In this document: positions 48,518-59,214 of the stretch, piece after piece | Layout of the letters: each line of letters opens with the position of its first letter | Numbering within the stretch: position 1 is the first letter of the stretch | Assembly (NCBI RefSeq): GCF_026262505.1 | Contig: NC_067203.1 | Location: forward strand, 3,472,001-3,536,000 | DNA from: Trichomonas vaginalis G3 | Lineage: Eukaryota > Parabasalia > Trichomonadida > Trichomonadidae | Length of the DNA stretch: 64,000 nucleotides | Reading direction: 5' to 3' | The notes under the pieces: model-generated | The model's input: only the letters and a program-made list of their open reading frames with translations | The model's database searches: none | What the model was told of the DNA's origin: nothing | Program-made: the position numbers and the translations under genes

Positions 48518-50090
48518 TTATTCCTCACTGTCGTCAGTTGCTAAGTTATAGTCGTCAAGTCTCTATTATTGGTATGCCTGACTGTCTTACTGAATGCAAA
48601 GCAACAATCCCTCATAAATCCAATAAGTGGCTTTGGTACGTTTTCAGTTGCTAGTTCAATAGGTCCTTTAACAGACAATTTGTATGTTATTGGAGCAGTA
48701 GATGTTTGACCTTGCTGGAAGCAAAAGTCCACTTCAGTTGGAAAACCACATAAGAAATGTGTGTTGTCATAGCTATCCCATTTATGTTCCACACTACCAT
48801 CATCCACCAATGACCTCATAACATCTTCATTAAATCCAATCATATCATTGTTTGTATTGCAAGCGTTCGCAACCATTTCATAAAATACAGGTCCATATGA
48901 TTTTTCAGGTTCTGCAGGCATATTTCCATAAGCTCCCATGGAAAGCTGAAGATATTTAAACTTAGGGTTCTCAAAATTAACATAATAGTTGTCTTTCTTT
49001 CTAAATAGTGCCCAAATACTTTTAACATTAATAGGCGTATAAGCTGCTGTAAATGTTGCACTTGAACTATCTGTATTCTTTGAGAATGAACCGTCCATAG
49101 GAATCCAATCCATAACTTTAACAGGAAAACATAAAGCCTCGTTTGTATAATGTTCTACAAGTTCTGTATAAATGTTAGGGTCTAAAGAGAATGACTTTGG
49201 ATGAATGAAACATTCATTAAAATCCATCTTTGTTCGAAATAGTTGCTGGGTTACAGTTGTAATAGTAACTGTTCCACTAGCTTCTATGCCTTCGTTATCA
49301 TAGTGAATGGTTCATTCCATGGAACAAATTTATTTGTCGGTGGATTTGAATCTGAAGCAAATGCAACTTTAAGAGTTGGATTGAAAGCAATGATATCATT
49401 TACAGATATAGATGTGCATTGTAATGCGTCGCTACTGAACTTTACTTTAAGCTGAATGTTACCAGCAAATGCAGGAATAAATCTTATAGCTTCTAATGGT
49501 AAAAACTTTCTAACAGGAATTCTTAAACGAAGCTTAAAATCAAATGATTTTCCTGCTGTAATTGGACCACTAACAATTTGTCCTGTTCTGCATGTTCCCG
49601 AATGACTCCATACATCTTCATGTCGAGTCTTTGAGAAAACATCTACTTTCTTTATTTGTTCGGTAGTTTGTGAGTTTGAAGTTATATATGCTTCTTCTCT
49701 TGCGTTGTCTTGAGAATATACGATACGACCATTTGCAAGGATTTGATATCCAGCAACTGCATAGAAAGCGTCATCGAAACCAATCCAAAATCCTGGTGGG
49801 TTTGTTTTATTGGAACCTGAACCAATTTCTTTATCTGCAATAAATTGACCTTCCATTTTATACGTAATGAATGTATTGTAAAGGTCCAACATATTTTCAC
49901 CAGGAGGTGAGAGATTGAATGTTACCCATGTGTTATCTTTAGCAGTTCCAGGTTGTGATGGAATCTTTGCGTCAGAATATTTTCTATTAGTGTCACCAAT
50001 TTGAACTGCATTGTCTATGATATCGAAATATGAGCGAATCTGATGAATATGCTCTGCTGGAGTAAATTCGTTTAACTGTTCGTTCTGCAT
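48518..50090 (-). pseudogene. Major capsid protein of Maverick D, broken copy
   Basis: Starts MQNEQLNEFTPAEHIHQIRS at 50090 and corresponds over its length to the A capsid gene at 1-1536 with very few differences, showing recent spread. Double-jelly-roll-type pattern as described for A (RLRIPVRKFLPLEAIRFIPA here). It looks broken about twice. Confidence 0.75.
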
Positions 50091-50117
50091 GTATTTACTT
50101 CGGATAAAAATATCTAT

Positions 50118-50543
50118 TTACTTCATTATTCTCACTCTTCTTCTTGGCATTCGTGGTGGAAGTTGTTTCTTGACATTTTCAATGAACTGTACATTCTCTT
50201 TTGTCTCAACTTCTTTCACTGGTGGTCAGGGTTCTTTGACTCGGTTTGTTTTTCAATGAAATTCACGAACTTTGCAATAAGCTCTTGGTTCGTTATTGAA
50301 AGTACATCTGGCTTCTTTTCTTCTGTTCTTTGGTGGCTCAGTTGAACAGAAGGTTTTATATGCTTCGTGGACTTCACCCCCCATGCACCTTAATTGTCGC
50401 TTTCTGCATTCGCTAATGGAACCTTTCTTTTTCTTACGTAATATTTTACCATCTTTACTCTGACTTACGTAATAGAAAGGATGTTGTATTCCTCTTGCGT
50501 CATTTAATATAATAGACTCTCGCTCTGATTTTGACAAGCTCAT
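50118..50543 (-). pseudogene. Basic cysteine-containing Maverick protein, broken copy
   Basis: Starts MSLSKSERESIILNDARGIQ at 50543. The first 96 codons are open: an aromatic segment (HPFYYVSQSKDGKILRKKKK), a cysteine-containing basic part (ECRKRQLRCMGG, KTFCSTEPPKNRRKEARCTF) and downstream, within the locus, a very basic end (LPPRMPRRRVRIMK). Four to five Cys with basic residues suggest nucleic-acid binding, such as a core or packaging protein. It looks broken about once. Confidence 0.5.
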
Positions 50544-50570
50544 TTTACATCGGTTAAAGTTTTAATTTTG

Positions 50571-50588
50571 TTTTTTATCTGCAGTCAA
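50571..50588 (+). promoter_or_regulatory. Promoter box before 50589 gene
   Basis: TTTTTTA, 11 nt (TCTGCAGTCAA), ATG at 50589. Confidence 0.45.
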
Positions 50589-50849
50589 ATGACTCAGACA
50601 AGCCCTACGGACAAGACCCAAGGGGTCATAGATGTTGAAGCATTGAAGAAAGAAATTCGCGAGCAAATTTTATCCGAACTGAAGGAACAAAAACAAGAAC
50701 AAAAGCCAGAGAGACCAAAGAGAAAACTTAGTGAAAAACAACTTGCTGCATTAGCTGCTGGAAGACAAAAGAACCCACGTTTGCTGGCGAAGAAAGCTAG
50801 AGAAGAAGCTGAAGCAAAAGCTAAAGAAGCTGAAGCAAAGAAAGAGTAA
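50589..50849 (+). CDS. Small Lys/Glu-rich helical Maverick protein
   Basis: 86 residues, MTQTSPTDKTQGVIDVEALK.... Nearly all predicted helix: EIREQILSELKEQKQEQKPE, then a basic middle (RPKRKLSEKQLAALAAGRQK) and an Ala/Glu/Lys tail (EEAEAKAKEAEAKKE). A DNA-binding or core protein is plausible; the AALAAGR motif resembles AT-hook-adjacent or nuclear-targeting low-complexity seen in many viral core proteins. Unrecognised. Confidence 0.55.
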   Translation: MTQTSPTDKTQGVIDVEALKKEIREQILSELKEQKQEQKPERPKRKLSEKQLAALAAGRQKNPRLLAKKAREEAEAKAKEAEAKKE

Positions 50850-50857
50850 ATGGTTTA

Positions 50858-50873
50858 TTTTTATCCGAATTAA
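50858..50873 (+). promoter_or_regulatory. Promoter box before 50874 gene
   Basis: TTTTTATCCGAATTAA then ATG at 50874 (10-nt spacing). The D capsid gene has a similar TTTTTATCCGAAGTAA. Confidence 0.5.
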
Positions 50874-51728
50874 ATGTATAGACAAATACCTTTATCTGTT
50901 GCGTTCAGTAGTGAAAACCCTGACGTCAAAATAAAGGGGAACAGAGTAACGTTTAAGTTTCCAACAGACTGGATTGTGAACATAAATGAAGAGAAGTACA
51001 TTGGCATAACATCTATGTATATAACACGTGCATTTAGAAAGTTGACTTTATACTTCAAGTCGAGATAGAAAATGACGAACAGTCTTTAAGTGCCCAAACA
51101 TTCACATATACAAATACTTTAAAGACGATACAACTTTACAAGAATGTATGATTTCCTTCAATGAAATGTTCGAGAAAAAGTTCAACATTGAAGTACAAAC
51201 TTTACAGCCTTTACGTGAGTTTTTGCACAACTGAAAGAAGAAGGTAGTCAGCCACAACTTATAGACTTTCATTATGAATTTAATGAAAATGAAGATGGAA
51301 CACATGACTGTCAGTTTGTTATATATTCACCATTCAATGAAGTAGCTAAAGAGAAAGAAAATCCATTACGTATAAGATTTCAAATCTCTGAACCAAGTGA
51401 TGATTTCAAGAATGTTTTCAATTATGATGCAATGCTTCCGAGGAAAAATGAATTTTCAAAGATTGTAACACCTGGCATTTGGGATAGAAAGCAAGCTATA
51501 TTATATTCAAACTTAAGTAAGGGAGTTGAAAATGAGTTCATTGGTCATACAAGAACTTCACCACTTCCTAACCCTAAATACTATAAATTAACTGGCTTCA
51601 ATCGTGAGTTTTGGATAGACATGTTCTCCACTCATGACCATAACTGCCCAGTGTTCTTACCTCCAGACCATAAGGACTGTCTCTACATTGAAGCACAACT
51701 CTTAAACTCTACCATCGCAGTATTGTAA
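50874..51728 (+). pseudogene. Minor capsid (penton-like) candidate of Maverick D, broken copy
   Basis: Starts MYRQIPLSVAFSSENPDVKI. Beta-rich with KGNRVTFKFPTDWIVNINEE, a helical middle and a C-terminal jelly-roll-like end (IVTPGIWDRKQAILYSNLSK, IGHTRTSPLPNPKYYKL, FNREFWIDMFSTHDHNCPVF). The last third resembles the end of Polinton minor capsid proteins in its order of strands. It looks broken about twice. It lies between a core-type gene and the polymerase. Confidence 0.5.
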
Positions 51729-51758
51729 AATCTACGCTAGCTTTATTTTTATCACGAA

Positions 51759-51839
51759 TGACCTCATTCTGACAAAAATAAATGACCTCATTCATGACCT
51801 CATTCATGACCTCATTGCTGACAAAAATAAATGACCTCA
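51759..51839. repeat. TGACCTCATT array at a convergent gene junction
   Basis: Five full TGACCTCATT copies (51759, 51783, 51794, 51805 and nearby) and a last partial copy run up to the stop codon of the polymerase gene, with GACAAAAATAAA between some. It occupies the 110-bp gap between two convergent genes. Confidence 0.7.
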
Positions 51840-54800
51840 GAACTTCAACTTACGAATAAAGCTTGTTTTAGTCGTTAATGAGAAGTTAAACTTCTCAGCA
51901 AAGCAAGGTTGACATGACTTACATAAGTCAAATCCAATCTCTTGACCGTCATAAAGTGCTTTATAAAGTTTCATAACACTGAACTCAGAGTCTTTGTCAA
52001 ATTTTCCTTGCGGAACCATTAAACCTTTATCTTCATCATAGAAACACTGAACAGAGTCAGGAAACATTTCATTAGCGGTTAAAGCAATAACATCTTGCTT
52101 CACGCCTTTCATTCTGCAGTGAAATGCAACTTCATTTAAATCGTTAGTGAGTAAGTCTATGTAGGTCTTCTTTCCACAAAATATTGACTTGTATGCTAAA
52201 CTTTGTTTTCCAGGTGTTATTTCTGCGAAGTCACTATGAAACTGACCAAGGTTTTTACCAATGAGAACTCTTCCATAACGTTTCTCAAACTCTTCAGCTA
52301 AACGAGGGATATCTTCATTGTAGAGATGCATACTGTCCGTATCGCTATAAAAGATGTCCATTCCTAAGTCCTTCAGCAGTACAGAATACTTCACACATTA
52401 TTCTCTTCGACATAGATAGAATGTTAACACCAAGTGGACAGAAGTTAAAGTGTCTGCAAATGCTTTTCGTTAGCTTGAAAATAGTTTTATCTGAACCATC
52501 CAAACCTTCGAACTTCACTATATGGTTGTAGTTTCTGATGGCATATCTTATAGCATCTTTGTCATTTACTATGGTTATTTTTGACTCAATAGGAGATAGA
52601 ATAGTTTTGCCATAAATACTGTTCAGAATGAGCTTTATATTTTCTTGCAAAGGATTTCCTTCTTTCTTATACTTTAACCTTAACTCAAACAACTTCTTTA
52701 CTTCATCTCTTATTCTAATATCTCTGTTTCCATCGTAATAGTATCCTTGCAACACTTCACATTTGACACCTTGATATTTTATGAGGTCTTGTAATGTTAT
52801 ATGGTCAACATACATTAAACAGCAAGTGTTTGAACTTCTGGGAACGTTAAGTTCTGGATTTAGTTCAGGGTCACAAACTATTAAAGGAAAGTGTCTATGT
52901 ATTCCAATCTCTGTTATCTTAATGAGAACAAAGAAGCCAGACATAAACTTTTCACCAATGGGTTCCTTTTGGTCGTCATCGAATAAATGTCTCATGAGAT
53001 ACTCTGTGCTTAACATCTCATCCTTCATAACCTTTGGAATTCCTTCTAAAGTATAAAGTCTTGCTATAGCTGATGGATATAATGAAACAGCGTCGAAGTC
53101 AGCAATGAGTTTCTTTTCGCTCTTTTGTTTAATGTTATCTGACAACATACATCTTCCACCTTGAATGCATCTCGAAATAAATTCTCTTGGTTTATTTGAG
53201 AGGTCATAAAGATTTCCATTCGGGAAGTACACTCTGTTCTCAAAATTTGTTAGCAATAGAACAAATACTAACGTAGTCATAAACGTTTAAATCAAACTCT
53301 TTCAATAAGTCATTGCGGAACTTTACAAAACCTTCTCTTAAAATTCTTACATCTTGTTTGCAATAAAATGTGCTATATTTTTCTAAGTCGAAGTGGTTTT
53401 CATCTATTCTGCAACCTTTGATGGAATCTATGTTTTTCATAAATGTATCTGCATCCTGGATAAACTTACACGCTTCAGAAATGACACCAGTTCTGTTGTC
53501 ATTTGCTAACAAAGTACTGCTGTAGTAGTTATATGGAAATACTTCTTTCGGTCCTGTTTGTAAGTTAAACATAGCAGGAAATAGTTTAAGCTTCTTATTT
53601 ATAACACTGTAAGAGTCTTTTATAATAATTGCCCTTCCTTTATATAAGCCAGTTATTTGCATTGTTCGTGAACCTTTAATGATGGGAGTTCCTTTCACTT
53701 CTGTCATGTGTCTTAAGATGAAGTTTATATCATAGCTGAGGTTATGGAAATATATTAAACTCTTGTCAGGAAGTCGTTCCAAAAATTCTGTTGCACAGTT
53801 CTGACCCCAAATGCTTTCACTCACTGAACCATCTTCACTGTCGTAACATGTTAAAAGCTTTATGAAAGCCATCGGTACTACACTCAAAGTCAGCAAAGAA
53901 AACGTGCTCAGGAATGAACTTGCACTTATTTTTATTTACTTCTTTTGACTCTGCTTTCTTCTTCAGTTGTACACAATACTTTGGAGCATATGTCAAATCT
54001 TTAAATGGTGCAAGGTTCTGTTTATATAAGTCAGTCGTATATGTGAAAAGTTCTCCATAAGAAATAGGTTCGAAATATTTGCACTCCCACAATGTTTTCA
54101 TAACATCCCATAGCGGTGTAGTTCTATCATAACGAACTACATATTTTTCTCTCTCTTTGTATATATTTTCATCTGTTTCTCAATGTTCATTCCACCACAC
54201 TCCTTCAAGATTTCTTTGTAATTTCTGACGAAGTATGTTGTCATTGGAAGTCTTTCGTTTAGCATGTAGTGGTCTTCAACAAGAAGTAGGTCAATAGTTC
54301 GAACAGTTTCACATTCTTTTGGTATGTATCTCTTTATTTCATTATATCTTGAGTCATTGAAGTAACCAATGGTAACATTAAATGCTATACCTGTTGCGTC
54401 AGAAATTTCTTGTACTTTACTTTGAGGAAAGTCTCTAACACGAATGACTTCTCTCATGTGGTCAATAGTTTCTTCATTTACTCCAGCCTGAATGCAAGCA
54501 TAAACGAAACAATTGTCTTCTGTCATAAGTGTTGCAGTTCTTTTGTTCAGTTCATTGAAGATTTGGTAGCGTTCAAGATTTATAGGTAATGTGCAAAGAT
54601 ACTTCCAGAACTGACCGCTTCTCTTCTTATAAAACTTCTTTTCACCATTATCTTTCCAAAAGCTTTCTATAAGTGCTGGGTTTCCTGTTTGCTTAAGAGC
54701 TTCCAAAATGGCTTTCTGGTCATTTGTCAGTGTGCTTTCATCTCTATATGGTCTCTTTTTTGGTTTGCCTTTCTTTACATCTGACATCGTTAAGCCTTCA

Positions 54801-55612
54801 TATTCTGTTAAATCATACATCTTTATTTCAGTAAGATTCTTTATGTTTGTCAAGAAGAAGTCATAGTGCATTTCAACAATACCTGCGGCATTTGCTTCTA
54901 TCTCTGATATAAAGTTCTCCTTCAAGAGCTGATGTAGTAATGTTCCAATATTATTGAGGTTTAACGTAGAACATTCATACTTTCCACCAAGTTTATAACA
55001 TACCATCCATCTCTGTTGTGAGTTTATTTTAATCTTCTCTAAGAGTCTCATGAAAACCTTACCGAAATGTTTGTGTAAATATTCTCTGTTTGGTTCATCT
55101 AAAGCTTCGATGTTAAAGTCAATGAGTCTATTGCCTGACTTCACATTTCTCTTCCTATTCTCTTCATCTTTCTTTAACCATCTCTCACCTTCTTTTGGTT
55201 TGTCGTCAATGGAACGAATGACATCGTTAGCTTTGCGAACTTGTTCTATAGCACTTTTAAACATCTCTCTTCTCTGTTGTTTCAGTGTGTCGTCTCTTCT
55301 TCTTGTTTCACCAACGTTTGCATTTGTTATGTCAAACATTTCTCTTCTTACTTCATGAGGTACTGAACGTCTATGATATAAGTCAATAGCAACGTCATTT
55401 AAAGGAAAAGTTCTTGCATGGACTTCGTCCTCGCCGCGTTGCGGCTTTATGAACTCATGAATTCTATCATAACTTATTGCACCATTATAGTCATTGAGGA
55501 TGTCAGCGAGTGCTTTTTTGTTTGTCGCGTAATGTTTTGCAACATCTATGTTAGCTTCTGTAAGAAGTTGTTTTATTTCCGAGTGTTCTAACTTAGACAA
55601 CTTCCGATACAT
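51837..55612 (-). pseudogene. Protein-primed family B DNA polymerase (pPolB), broken copy
   Basis: Starts MYRKLSKLEHSEIKQLLTEA at 55612. The first 490 codons are the Maverick-type N-terminal region, which may include the terminal-protein-like part. Then the 3'-5' exonuclease motifs appear in order: VFFADFECSTDGF (Exo I), IYFHNLSYDINFIL (Exo II), FYCKQDVRIL (Exo III). The polymerase motifs follow: DFDAVSLYPSAI (motif A), ILNSIYGKTIL (motif B) and IFYSDTDSMH (motif C, DTDS). It would copy the element from a protein primer at the terminal repeats. The size, about 1250 codons, is normal for the class. It looks broken about four times. Confidence 0.9.
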
Positions 55613-55702
55613 CTTTAGTAGGAAATAAAAAAATATTTTTTGAAAAAATTAGATTAGATTTTTTTAAGTTATTTTTCAAAATAATTTAATATTTTTATTT
55701 TA

Positions 55703-56176
55703 ATGAAACACATGCAAGATTGCAAGTTCTTTTCATACAATGCTCTCGCTACTGCCATCAAGAATGAGTTCAATGGTGCTTCAAACGTTAATGTTATCTT
55801 TAACAAGAAGTTTGTGAAAGAATCTAAGTTTGGTCAGTATGTCAGACCATTAGCTATTGTCATTGACCGCAAACGTTATACTTCACAAGAGTTAGCAGTA
55901 GTTTTGAAACAAAAGGGTTTCTTCGTGAATGTCAAAGATACTCATTATACTGTCATAAAGAACTCTAACATTGACTTCTTCAGTATTGCTATGAATCTTT
56001 CCGAACAGAAAGAATATAAGAAGGGTGAAACAAATGTGAAATATTATCCTTCATCTCTGAAGACAATAACGAACAAAGATGTTATACAGAAATTCTTACC
56101 AAAGGTTGAAGAAGCTTCAATTGACATTGACGAAGGAAGTGAAATGGTTGAAGAAATTGACCCTGACGTTATTTGA
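55703..56176 (+). CDS. Hypothetical Maverick D protein, 157 residues
   Basis: MKHMQDCKFFSYNALATAIK..., open. Mixed alpha-beta with repeated VIDRKRYTSQELAVVLKQKG and YTVIKNSNIDFFSIAMN, ending in an acidic tail (EEASIDIDEGSEMVEEIDPD). It is divergent from the polymerase gene with about 90 bp of AT-rich sequence between the starts. The acidic tail and location near the polymerase could suit a replication accessory protein. No family is recognised. Confidence 0.55.
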   Translation: MKHMQDCKFFSYNALATAIKNEFNGASNVNVIFNKKFVKESKFGQYVRPLAIVIDRKRYTSQELAVVLKQKGFFVNVKDTHYTVIKNSNIDFFSIAMNLSEQKEYKKGETNVKYYPSSLKTITNKDVIQKFLPKVEEASIDIDEGSEMVEEIDPDVI

Positions 56177-56194
56177 ACAAAAATATATTTTTGG

Positions 56195-56410
56195 TTAGTC
56201 TTCATATCGATATTTTACAACAATTCCCCAATGTATAAACTTTTCATACGCTTTTTCATAAGCTTTATATACCTTCAGAAATTTTGCATAATCTTTAGAA
56301 GCATTTAGATATTGTTTAAATGCTTTATATACCTTCAGAAATTTTGCATAATCTTTTACATGTTGTTCGTTCTCTTCTTCTGTCATGAGTTCCGAATATT
56401 CTAAATTCAT
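56195..56410 (-). CDS. Small helical Maverick protein with duplicated segment
   Basis: 71 residues. The motif KDYAKFLKVYKA occurs twice, matching a 60-bp direct repeat in the DNA (copies at about 56261-56297 and 56321-56357). Helical, Tyr- and Lys-rich, ending HWGIVVKYRYED. No family recognised. Confidence 0.5.
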   Translation of the reverse strand: MNLEYSELMTEEENEQHVKDYAKFLKVYKAFKQYLNASKDYAKFLKVYKAYEKAYEKFIHWGIVVKYRYED

Positions 56411-56464
56411 GTTCTTTCATATGAGATAAAATTTTATAAAAAAATAAAATTAGCTTAGATTTTT

Positions 56465-57310
56465 TTATTCTTCCTCTTTGAAGTTATCGAAATATTCTGT
56501 TATTTTTTCCTTCAGTAATGGTAAGTCTTCTTTGAAGGTAAGAATTGTACAACCTTTAATATCATAGTGTGTTTGAGGAAGAGTACTTTTGACAATTTCC
56601 TTTATTTGCTCATTCGGTGTCATTGAAATCGGTAAGTTTTCACGATAGAACCAGTTTCTGTCAGATTTATATATTTTAGCGAGGTCATAAAAGCTCTTGT
56701 TGTTTCTTCTCACTAAATGCAACATAACCATATCTCTATCTTCTTCTTTCTCCATCTCTTCAGCGTAAATCATATACTTATAGCTTTTTTCCTTTCCTTT
56801 TGGTACTGAACGTGGTATTCTTTTCTGTATGCTTTTGTCTTTGGATTCAATGACTTCATCTTTTGCTTGAAGTTTCTTTTCCATCTCTCCACGTTCTGCT
56901 TTATATAGTTCATCTAACATCATGAAAATATAACAAGCATAACGAGGTGAAGCCCACATTGCTACAGCGTTTACTAAAAGTCTATGAACATAATAACCTT
57001 TCAAACCAGGTGCCAAATTCTTGCGATTTTCGTACGGAATCTCTTCTCTCGGTTTTCCGAGGGAAGCAATCATATGAGGAAATTCTTCTAAAAGTTCTTT
57101 TGTCTGTTGGTTTTCAAACCAATGATATGCTTGCTTTGTAGAACGAAGAGCATTCATTATACTTTGCATTTGGTACATGTCATCTTTGACTGAACGAATG
57201 AGACGTAACTGTTTGTTATACTGTATGTATTCGTATTCTTCATTTATAGCTTCATGGACTATAACTGTTGTTGTGTTCTCTGATGTTGTCATTACTGTCT
57301 TTACATACAA
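56465..57310 (-). CDS. KilA-N domain protein
   Basis: 281 residues, open. The start MYVKTVMTTSENTTTVIVHE is shared with the next gene (57381-58010). The region NKQLRLIRSVKDDMYQMQSI...HWFENQQTKELLEEF...GYYVHRLLVNAVAMWASPRY and YIFMMLDELY is a KilA-N domain (about residues 30-135), a DNA-binding module of phages and large DNA viruses. A charged coiled coil (EKKLQAKDEVIESKDK) and a second helical domain follow. It is probably a DNA-binding regulator. It is preceded by a TTTTTTA run. Confidence 0.75.
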   Translation of the reverse strand: MYVKTVMTTSENTTTVIVHEAINEEYEYIQYNKQLRLIRSVKDDMYQMQSIMNALRSTKQAYHWFENQQTKELLEEFPHMIASLGKPREEIPYENRKNLAPGLKGYYVHRLLVNAVAMWASPRYACYIFMMLDELYKAERGEMEKKLQAKDEVIESKDKSIQKRIPRSVPKGKEKSYKYMIYAEEMEKEEDRDMVMLHLVRRNNKSFYDLAKIYKSDRNWFYRENLPISMTPNEQIKEIVKSTLPQTHYDIKGCTILTFKEDLPLLKEKITEYFDNFKEEE

Positions 57311-57380
57311 AATAAAAAAATAAATAAAAATAAAATTAGCGTTATTTTCTGACTTTCACAAAAGACCAAAAATAAACGCT

Positions 57381-58010
57381 TTACATGTATTTTTCAGCAA
57401 CTTCGTCAAATAATTTTATAGCTTTATCTATCTCATCTACTTCAAACGTTTCTTTACCTTTCATGGGAGCACCATACATTTTCTCAAACTTTTCAAGTAG
57501 TTCTGTTTCTGCAGCTCTCATATCATTAACGAACACAACCTTGACTCTATTGACTGTACTGTCATATCTTTGAGTTATATTATATGTTCTTCCTATCTTA
57601 TATCTTTTTGTGTTGAAGTCCTTCGGTTTCTGAACGATATAAAGTAAGCCTTCACTGCAACGTTCCGTATCGAATGAACCATAAGTTATGAAGTTATATC
57701 CAACAACTGGGTCTAACCATAACAAAACTATTGGTATAAGACTTTTGTCTATAAGATATGCTCTTGTTCCATGAAATGCTACTGATATCATAAGCTCAGG
57801 ATTTCTTGTCAAAATTTTCTGAGTTGAAGCATTTCTAACCCAGTCGTTTGTTTTCTTTCCAGATGGAGATATAATGTCTGACAAAGAATATTTGTTGTAT
57901 TTCTTTGAGTATCTTACGTTTAAATCACCTATTCTAACCACTTTGGTGTCATTGTCTATCTTTCTAACTGTTTCAAACTCAATGTTTGTCATTACTGTCT
58001 TTACATACAA
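57381..58010 (-). CDS. KilA-N protein with T5orf172/MUG113 GIY-YIG domain
   Basis: 209 residues, open. The N-terminal half is a divergent KilA-N domain (DLNVRYSKKYNKYSLSDIIS, ASTQKILTRNPELMIS, DKSLIPIVLLWLDPVVGYNF). The second half has the GIY-YIG nuclease-like pattern of T5orf172/MUG113: EGLLYIVQKPKDFNTKRYKI followed by GRTYNITQRYD and a C-terminal ETELLEKFEKMYGAP. KilA-N plus T5orf172 is a known pairing in giant viruses and phages. It shares its start MYVKTVMT with its neighbour, suggesting duplication with domain replacement. It may cut or nick DNA at sites chosen by KilA-N. Confidence 0.75.
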   Translation of the reverse strand: MYVKTVMTNIEFETVRKIDNDTKVVRIGDLNVRYSKKYNKYSLSDIISPSGKKTNDWVRNASTQKILTRNPELMISVAFHGTRAYLIDKSLIPIVLLWLDPVVGYNFITYGSFDTERCSEGLLYIVQKPKDFNTKRYKIGRTYNITQRYDSTVNRVKVVFVNDMRAAETELLEKFEKMYGAPMKGKETFEVDEIDKAIKLFDEVAEKYM

Positions 58011-58034
58011 GATAAAAATTTTTTTAGAAAAATA

Positions 58035-58088
58035 ATGTTTATGTTAGCATGTTAGATCTAACACGTTTTCTAACCACTTTTCTAACAT
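58035..58088 (+). repeat. 54-bp inverted repeat, left copy (GTTAGA cassette)
   Basis: Exact reverse complement of 59148-59201. It contains the palindrome TGTTAGATCTAACA (58050-58063), one direct GTTAGC and two inverted TCTAAC half-sites. Confidence 0.9.
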
Positions 58089-58094
58089 CGAAGA

Positions 58095-59060
58095 AAACTA
58101 TTTACAAGCGTTTTACATGGTATATGTTGCGATGGTTCATGACTTTAAACAGTTTTGTAGCTTCTATTTCTTTCACGAAGGATATCAAAAATTTTAACTA
58201 TGCCGAAGGTTTCTTTATATTTCTTCTTGACATCAGATAATAGGAAATCGTCAGCAGTTGGATAGTTTTTTGTTCAGAAATGCTAACATGTCCATTTTAT
58301 CTCTGCTGGTTTCTCTACTTCTTTCTTTAAGTCAGCATAGTCGTTTCGCATACGTTCTATCTCTTTGACGGAGTAGTTATATTTCCTTATTGCTGCTTTA
58401 CATTTTGAACATTGCGGATTCATTTTTGCGTTATACATTGAAATTTGACCTGCTAGAACAACTAAGGCGTCAATGGTTTTCTTTAACTCAAAAGATGTTG
58501 GTTTTATTTGTCCATTCCATATTTTACATCTTTATCTTTATCTCTTATCTGCCATACACATTCAGCAACTAATGAAACAAAGTTGTCGTATGTCTTAAAC
58601 TCCCCAGATTTATATATGTCAGAGATGTTCTTATATACCATGTCGCAATCTTTGTCCATAACTTTATGGTTGCAATGATATCCTAGAAACTCATAGTTTA
58701 CTTTACGTATGAACTTTCTTTATTTCTACTGAGTCAGTTGGTTTCACTTCTATTTCATCGAATTCATGAATAGTGAGCTTTTGTTGTTGGATTTCAGGCA
58801 ATTTGGGTAAATGGTCAATAATGTCCTGCATGTCATAAAGATACTGTTCATTTGTTTCATCTTTCGCACTACAGTCTAAATTACTTGTTAAAAGTTCTTG
58901 CTTAATTCTTTGTATTTCTGTCTCAAAAAGTATATGAAGAAGGAATGAAGCTTTTCATCTCTACTAACATAGATGTTGGATTCATAACTAAAAGAGTTTG
59001 GTGAAGTTGTTGTTTGAAGTGTTGTAGAACCTATTGTTGAAATCATATCTTTACATACAA
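58095..59060 (-). pseudogene. Degraded coiled-coil gene inside the inverted-repeat cassette
   Basis: A minus-strand locus between the two 54-bp inverted repeats. Recognisable pieces are YESNIYVSRDEKLHSFFIYF, DIIDHLPKLPEIQQQKLTIH, FVSLVAECVWQIRDKDKDV, YNAKMNPQCSKCKAAIRKYN and VKEIERMRNDYADLKKEVEK, i.e. a charged coiled-coil protein with a Cys pair. It looks broken five or more times. A related, more degraded copy is at about 31300-32340. Confidence 0.55.
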
Positions 59061-59147
59061 GATAAAAATTTTTCTTAGAAAAAATTAGCGTTATTTTTCT
59101 TTCATAAGGAAATGTCAAAAATTCATGATTTTCGAGAGTTTTAGACC

Positions 59148-59201
59148 ATGTTAGAAAAGTGGTTAGAAAACGTGTTAGATCTAACATGCTAACATAAACA
59201 T
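59148..59201 (-). repeat. 54-bp inverted repeat, right copy (GTTAGA cassette)
   Basis: Partner of 58035-58088, identical over 54 bp in inverted orientation; palindrome at 59173-59186. Confidence 0.9.
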
Positions 59202-59214
59202 GATTTTTGTTCAT

